Shown here one piece after another: positions 57,201 through 64,000 of a stretch of DNA of 64,000 nt; within the stretch, counting starts at the first letter, position 1; the number at the start of each line of letters is the position of its first letter. Below the pieces are notes generated by a model that was not told the origin of the DNA, searched no databases, and saw only the letters and a program-made list of their open reading frames with translations. The DNA is from Sarcomyxa edulis (lineage: Eukaryota > Basidiomycota > Agaricomycetes > Agaricales > Mycenaceae), in assembly GCA_009761415.1 (NCBI GenBank), contig QUOL01000006.1:1240001-1304000 (forward strand), given 5' to 3'. The position numbers and the translations under genes are program-made.

Positions 57201-58953
57201 GCTCTCAAGTCAATCGGCCTAACGATCAGCAAAGGAGAGGAGAGTGCACTCACTAGTCTTATTCCCACCATTCTCACCGCCATTCGGGATCGCAAGATGA
57301 CTTCCTGGGCGATGTTGGTTTTGGCACCTCTCGCGTGAGTCAAATACGGTCAGCACGTTTTCGGATGATCGCTGACAGTATATTGCAGGGCTAAACTTGG
57401 TCCACGGATCATTCCCTACTTCCGTGAAATCGTCGCAGAAACAGTAGCGGTGCTTCGGGATAGTATAGAAGGTACGTATATTGCGGCTACGGTCGTCCCA
57501 ACTCAAACCTATCCTATCCACGCAGATACTGCCTTAAGTGTTTTACACGGGTTGCTCACATCTATCCCCACTTTCTGGGGTAGCAGTGAACTTAAGCAAG
57601 TCATTGGTCTCTATGTTGACAATTGTGCCGCATCGAACACGAATTTCTTGACCATGTCGAGCTTAATGAAGGCCATCGCAAAACGGGCCCAGACGAAAGT
57701 CCTTCTACCGACATTGTGCGACATGTGGCCATCAATAGAGCCTTCCTCGCAAACGGTCCGTTCCGTACTCCTCTTCGCTTCGCTCCACTTCACTTATTCA
57801 ATCTCGCAGACAAACCTTAGTCGATTTGTTGGGTATTTCGATCTAGTAAAAAGATCCTTACGCAGTGCTTCTAGACCAGATGTGCTTGAGAATTTGCGTC
57901 CTTTGTTCAAGGTCTTCCTAGAAGCGTTTGATGTTGCTGAAATCGAATCGAACGAATCCGCAGAGGTAAGTGAGCTCACTGCATAGATGCAACTGATTCT
58001 AACCCACCTATCTCAAGGCGGAGGCTGCAGTTATTTCTGCATTCCTGGAACTAGTCATCAAATTAAATGAAGCGGCCTTCAGACCTCTCTTCCGACGACT
58101 ATATGACTGGGCGTTCGCGGACGATACAGGTGTGACTGGTTCATCTGAGAGACGAAAACAACCTAACACAGTAATTGAAGTGGCCAATACCAAAAGAGCT
58201 ACTTTCTGCCATGTTTATATCGCACTGCTGGATTTCTTCAAGGTAGATTCAATGTCCATTCGTCCGGTCAGGTCTAATATGTCTATCTCCATAGGGCTTG
58301 ATGAACCCTTACATGTCCTTCCTGCTCAAACCGTTCGTCGACGTGTTGACAACGTATAGCCAGTTGTCTTCAGATGATGGAGAGTTATGGACTTGCATCA
58401 TCCGGACATTGACGAAGAGCTTCACCTTCGATGATGGAGGTAAGAGGCTTCCTTCAACAAATGCTTCAAGATTACTGACATGTGGTTTGGTGTCAGCCTT
58501 TTGGCGTGATGATAAACTGCGCCAGATAGCGTCACCGCTGATTGCGCAAGTGCCAGTGTGCACCAGATTGGCCACTCTTGATGGGAGAACGATTCTACCA
58601 GAATGTTTGAGTGCATTGGCAGAATGCGTAACCGACGATGCGTTGTTGAAGTCGATCAACTTGGATGTTCTCATGCACACCCGCTCCGAAGATGCGAAGA
58701 CACGTCTCTTCGCTTTGACATGTTCCACAAGCTTGTGGCAAGCTCACGGCGGCAAGCTTTTGGGTTAGTAACCATCCCGACTTCTCAACAGTGTTGTATT
58801 AATCCTTCTTCTCTCTCTTACACAGGTCTTGTCTCTGATACTACTACATTCATGGCCGAGTGCGCCGAGGACGAAAACGATAGCGTCGTGAAGGAGGCAC
58901 ATAGATTGAAAGATGCAGTAGAAAGCGTGGCGGGAAACATAGATGGGATATGA
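51226..58953 (+). CDS. UTP10: U3 snoRNP component Utp10 (HEATR1/BP28 homolog)
   Basis: A large HEAT-repeat scaffold of the small-subunit processome (t-UTP/UTP-A complex) in the nucleolus, needed for 18S pre-rRNA transcription and early cleavage. The N-terminus matches the family: [40 protein letters not shown], then [20 protein letters not shown] and [20 protein letters not shown]. Repeated amphipathic helices fill the middle. The BP28-type C-terminal region contains [20 protein letters not shown] and RRLYDWAF (about 58025-58120). It ends SVAGNIDGI. Around twenty-five short introns split about 2,050 codons; several exon borders are my estimate. Confidence 0.9.
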
Positions 58954-59007
58954 AATAGATACTGAGATGTATAACTAACTTGTCGTGACCGAGGGTATAT
59001 AGTTGGT

Positions 59008-62000
59008 TCAGGAATCAGGTCCGTAAGATGTGTCTCCTTCTTGAAGAGTCTTTTCCATAGCAATGCATTGCGAAAGAAGTTGAATGATGACTGGCCGACC
59101 GCATGCGTTTCCGATAAAGGAGTTCTGATTGATGAACAAGAACAGCATCAGTGGACCGCTGAAGAGGTAAAGAACTACTACCGACCTTGAGCAGAGCGCT
59201 GGGATCAGGTCTGGAGGCAGCAGGTTCAGAACACAAACGTAAGAGTTCATGGAAAGCTGGTGGGTATAGATTTGGTTGCGTTAGAGGAGGCCATCGGTCG
59301 GCAATCTTTTGAGTATCTGCGAAAGGTGGTTGTGCTTCCACCATTTCCCATAATGTTGCTCCGAAAGACCAAACGTCAATCTTGAGAGGGTTATAGGGTC
59401 CACTAATCATGAAAGTCAGCTCATCATCTCATATTTCAGTAACATATTACTTACGATCGTACTTCTGGAGCCTAAACAAAGTCAAGGTATAAGTATTCGA
59501 TCTGAGATAATTGCAGCCATAGCAGCTCAAGAGTGACTTACCTGCCAAAAAATGACACCTGCAGGATCTGAACACGTCGGATGTTCTGGAGTAACCTGGA
59601 CGGCATTCGAAAAGTCGGCTGATTTCAAAAGCAGCGTTAAATCAGAAGCCTCGCATTTCAACTCACGTCCCACTCACCTAGTTTCAGAACACCTTGGGCG
59701 TTGAGGAGGAAATTATCAGAACGGACGTCCCGGTGCGCAATCTTCAGTTTGTGTATATAGTCCAGTGCCAACAGCATCTACACATATCAGCCAAGTCAGA
59801 CCGAAGTAACAAGCAGCAAGCTGTAGAAACGGAAGCAAACTCACATCACTCGCAAACCTCGCAACCATGCGATCCTGCAGCATCAGCCCTGCCTCCACGA
59901 GCGCCACAACATCCGCCAGACTCCTCTCCATTAGCTCCATACGTATCCACAACGAATCTTCCACCAAATCCACATATACAGCATCCATACCCAGTACATG
60001 CTCACACCCTCCAGCCCCTTTGCCAACCCCAAGTCCCGGACCCATGCCCAGCTCTTTCAACAACCCAAGCTCCCTCCTCAGGTCATCCAGCTTTGGAGAA
60101 CCAGAAGGCAAAATGGGAACATTCTTGATAGCCACTAACATTGGTTTCCCATTCTGCAATACGTTATTGTCTCTGGCTTTCACCCTGGTCGCTAGCCTTA
60201 ACTTGTGCCCATTGATCACTCGCGCAGCATACACAGACCCGCTCTCGCCTTCCGCAATTTCCTGCAAGTCGACGTAGAAATCCCGCGGGTCCACTGCATC
60301 GTCGATGTACTCTTCCAGCGGGGCCACGACTTCGGATAGCCACCCTCTATACCGCTGTAGAGGTGAACGAGCGGGACTTGGAGCATCGGTCGATGATGAT
60401 AATGGACTTAAGACGTCCAGATCAGTGCTACCACTAATAACAATTCTTGGTCGGTGGGGATTCGAGATCACGTCCGCTTCTTCCGCATCGTCATCATCAT
60501 CTTCGTCGTCGTCGACATCCTCCTCTTCACCATCCTCGTCTACAACCCCACCAAACGTATCAGTCTGCGACAACATCGAATGGACAGCCGTAGGCGTAAA
60601 CGAAGAAGGCGGGAACGACGTCTTCAGAGGCGAGGGTGATGGCGACGGCGAAGGCAATAAAGGTGACGGCGGCCCTTTGTACAAAGAAGGCGACGAACCA
60701 CCATCCGTAATCGGCGTCGTCGTCTGATCCTGAGATCTAGAATCGGAGGAACCAGAACCAGAACCCGACTCCTCACTACTGAAATGCGAACTATGCGGTG
60801 ATCCTGGTGGTGCGTCCTTTTCCCCGTCCTTCTCACTCCCTACCTCTGTCAGTGCAGACGAAGGCTTCACAATCCCAGTCCTACTTGGGGTGACAGTAGC
60901 AGTAGATACCGTTGACGTACTCGAGTCCCGATTTGAATCCCTCTCTTTGCCACCTATACTCAAAAACATCGTACCGTCCTTGTATCCTTCCAGATCTCCC
61001 GTACGCGGACCGGGACTCGGACTCAAAGGCAACGTGGGCGAATGTGCCTCGCTGAACGCAGGTGTATATGGGGATGAGGACGGAGAGTATTGATATTCGT
61101 CCCGTCGCACACCTACGAGGAGGTCGTTCCATACGGGTGTGGAAGGCGATGACGATGGGTTGTCCCGGGTATTACTGCGTAATGGGGGCGGGGTGAGGAG
61201 AGGTGTGGGAAGAGGAACGGGTCGGGTGGGCGGTGGAGGACGCTTCGCGGTTGTTGTCGTTGTGGCGATAGGGCTGGTGGTGGGTAGATTGGGGGATTTA
61301 GATGAGGTGGATGTTGAATAAGAAGAAGTCGACGATTTGAAGTTGAGCTCAAGTGGTTTGAAGGATGAAGATAAACTCGGGGATGTTAGCTTCGACGGTG
61401 GAGTCGATTTTGTCTGCGTGGATGTGAACGAAGTAGATGCAGATGCAGACGTGGAGGTAAATGAAGTGGATCCAGATAGGAATGAAGGAGAAGCGAACGA
61501 CGCTGAAGTAGAAGCAGGCGACGAGTCAAACGAAAGTTCACTCGGAATGGACGATATCAGCGCCTCGGACCAGCTCGATAGATCGGAACTTTCATCGTGA
61601 GTCAACGAGAGCCGAGGTGGGAGGACTGTGAATCGTTTACTCCTCCTCTTCGTCTTATTCCTGCTGCTTGTGGACGATGAGTGGCTGTGACTGCTAGCAG
61701 ATGAAGGGGGTGACACATCAGAGCTGACAGACGTGTCGGCGCTGAGGCGAGGTGCGAAGCTCTGATATTGGTATGGGCTCGTCGGGGTGCGTTTTTCGTT
61801 GGAAGTGATGGTGGAGGTGGAGGAGAGTGGGGGCGGAGGAGACGCGTAGGCGGGTGGTGGAGAAAGAATGCCAGGAGACGCTGCGACTCCGTTGGTGACA
61901 CGTAACGCTCCTCGGGGCGGGGTGTTGATACTAGTGTCAGGGCTAAGAGTAGGACGAGTGGATGGTGATGGTTTTCGATTAACGTACACGTATTGCGAAG

Positions 62001-62951
62001 GCGAGGAATCTTCTGCCAGGGATGACGTTTCTGATTTAGAATAGATGGAAACCTGATTCGAGGAGGAATCGGCGGAAAATTGACGGCGCGGAAGGGATGG
62101 CGTAGATGCCATCGACGGAGGTAGTGGAGGTCGGTTGTTCGGTTGGCGCAGGGACGCGTCCGAGTATTTCCGTGGAAGGGACGTCGTACGAGGCATGGGA
62201 TGAGCGAGTACCGGAGAGGATGTGGAGGGCGTTGCAGGTCGTTCAGAGTAGACGTAGTTTGGAGACCGGGTGGCTGTGCGACGGGCTTGGATGTTAGCGA
62301 TTTCTTCTTCGGTGAAGCCTGCTTCTGCTAGGGACGCGGACCACGATGGTGGAAGACCTGTAAAGCTGGAAATTTGGGTTACTAGTCAGATGTCAGTGAC
62401 GGAGTGAGGTTTCTGAGTACGTACGCTTCGTCTACATGCATGTGATGCTGTGAACAAGAGGATGAGGGGGAGCACGCGGAAGTCATTTCTGTAGAGAATA
62501 GACTCACCTGGAAGTTCCAGGGCAGAGAAATGCCCTCGTCGTCTGTAGCAGGCGGAGATTGACTCAACTCACTGGATGATGCTGTCGGGGGCCTTGGGCT
62601 TCGTTTTCCAAACTTGAAAAAGCCCTTCGCGTTTGTATCCTTCTTGGATTGTGATGACGCTGGTTGATCCTGAACCAACGGAGGTGACATGGAAGCAGCA
62701 GAGGATATGAGAGACATATTTGAGCTACTTGGATTTGGTGAGCCGCGACGGGCGTATTGTGGGGAAAGAGGTGTTCCAGGGAGAGATAACGAGTCAGGAG
62801 AAAGGGACGTGAGTGATGGATTTGTGTTCTTCAGATAATAAGGGTCCTTGGGTGGCAATGGCGGTGGTTTCGAGGCAGCGGTGCCTGCGAATTTGAATAC
62901 TTTGAGAGTCGAAAATCGCGAAGTTGGTTTCGTAGGGGCATTCGAGGCCAT
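59008..62951 (-). CDS. PAK/Ste20-like protein kinase with CRIB domain
   Basis: ATG 62951. The N-terminus is Ser/Pro-rich with PPPLPPKDP, an SH3-ligand-like run. A CRIB/PBD motif binding Cdc42/Rac is assembled across three exons: ISLPWNFQ, HHMHVDEA, FTGLPPSWSASLAEAGF. A long disordered Ser/Thr/Pro linker and an acidic stretch (about 640 residues) follow. The kinase domain begins EIAEGESGSVYAARV, then VAIK, an intact HRDVRSDNFLLN, DFS in place of DFG, APEVRS, DVWSFGATLWEM and RPDPSALLKTPFI. It ends at 59008. About 1,170 residues, eight introns near the ends. Expected role: Cdc42/Rac polarity signalling. DFS makes it an atypical or weakly active kinase. Confidence 0.85.
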
Positions 62952-64000
62952 GCTAGGGCTCAAATATCATCAAAATAGACAGAAAAACGAAGGAAAGCAC
63001 TCGGATAGAGTGCGATATTGGTGTGCTCGTGTTGAGTGTGTATGTGGCCTCAATGATCCGCCGCACTAGAATAGCGCTCCTGGGTGACTTGGAGGCTGTC
63101 CACGAGTCTGATGGTAATATACACCCTCGGTCGTTAGGCCAGTAGAACTAGATCTTGGGGTAGTTTGAGTAGGATATTCGAATAATAGTTGGTGACCGTG
63201 TTGACGAAGCGGCGTTTTGAACTTTCAGGCGCCGGTTCGCTTAGCGCACGACACGAATCAACTTCCACCGAACTTCCACCATGCGTTCTTTTGGCGTTCT
63301 TGATGCTTGCCAATGCCAGTGCTTGATATGCATACTAAACTCGATTATCATATGCAGCCAGAAGCAAATCGTTGCATCTTGATGTCGACCGACGATGCAC
63401 AGCACCACGGTACCGGCGCTGCTTTTCTCGCTTTTGTTTCTGACACCCGTTACAACGAGTCTACCGTAGCTTGCTCCCAGTAGACAGGCCAGTTACAGGT
63501 CTAGTTTCGTGTACAGGATTTCCAAAATACGTCCCGCCACGAATTTTCTCGAGTCTTTTAAGGCTTGTGCTTAGGTGCGACGAGGATCTTTCAGAAATCC
63601 AGAGTTATAGCCTCAGGCACAAAATGTTAACCATAGCGCTAGCAGTCCTGTTATTCGTGAGCAATCGAATAACTGAAGCGTCTCTCAAAGATACTATCTA
63701 GATACGGTGAGTCCGTCGAGGCATGTGCAGTGACAGCTGATAATACTGACCGAAGCGTAGCTCCAACTCGAGTATTGGCCTCCAAAATATCAATAGAGTT
63801 ATACGGTTACGACGGTGAAACCACTTTGCTAACGAGGACACCATCATATCCACCGTATCGTGGATTGATCTTTTCTTGACTGGCGTCAACATCGTGGCGT
63901 CGAACAACAGTTATAAAAAGAGACAGTACTGTGTACGTTCTTTCATCGAGGTTCTCGCAATGCAGATATGTTTCAGACTATGATACGGACAAGTATCATT
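62952..64000. other. Right-end region; possible gene start at the very edge
   Basis: About 1 kb upstream of the PAK-like gene with no supported gene. Near the edge a TATA-like TTATAAAAAG (63911-63920) precedes an ATG at 63968 that stays open (MFQTMIRTSII) to the window end, so a plus-strand gene may begin here. An ATG at 63960 in another frame closes after seven codons. Confidence 0.3.

Noticed and set aside
60305..61600. Plus-strand acidic and glycine-rich frames
   Set aside because: Shadows of the Ser/Asp-rich linker of the PAK-like kinase on the minus strand.

Overview
The window reads as nuclear DNA of a filamentous basidiomycete, most likely an Agaricomycete. Genes sit on both strands about 2 to 3 kb apart and are cut by many short introns (mostly 48-70 nt) with GTRNGT donors and CTRAC-like branch points close to a YAG acceptor. 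The gene families fit too: an F-box protein, expanded kinase-like paralogs, small secreted proteins with intron-rich genes, a RING-CH membrane protein and a MATE exporter. I saw no rRNA, tRNA, CRISPR array or intact transposase gene. All exon joins were read by eye and lack transcript support.

Regions 1-15.5 kb: a coiled-coil protein gene running off the left edge (-), a perfect 283-bp inverted repeat just upstream of it, a diverged kinase-like gene A (+), a short disordered protein gene (-), the replication factor MCM10 (-), an unknown protein (+), an F-box/zinc-finger protein (-) and a small unknown protein (-).

Regions 16-31.6 kb: translation factor eIF2 gamma (+), a RING-CH multi-span E3 ligase (-), an SR/RRM splicing factor (-), a mitochondrial PPR-type protein (+), two tandem small secreted cysteine proteins (+,+), a PP28/PDAP1-type phosphoprotein (-) sharing a 204-bp promoter with complex I subunit NDUFA6 (+), an isopenicillin-N-synthase-like oxygenase (-), and a second long inverted repeat.

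Regions 31.8-43.4 kb are the most accessory-looking part: an allantoate-type MFS transporter (+), kinase-like paralogs B and C (-,-) flanking an unknown Ser-rich protein with ten 24-bp repeats (+), and a MATE transporter (-).

Regions 44.3-64 kb: an IQ/BAG-domain co-chaperone-like protein (-), a Ser-rich disordered protein (+), a non-coding-looking 0.54-kb tandem duplication, SET5 (-) and UTP10 (+) sharing a 100-bp promoter, a PAK-like kinase with a CRIB domain and a DFS instead of DFG motif (-), and about 1 kb without a clear gene.

Most of the window is core cell biology: replication, translation, ribosome biogenesis, splicing, respiration and signalling. The unusual signals are the two inverted repeats, the three kinase paralogs with progressive loss of the DFG motif, at least four GC-AG introns supported by protein or paralog comparison, the tandem secreted pair with identical exon lengths, and the frame change at the start of the repeat protein's repeat region.
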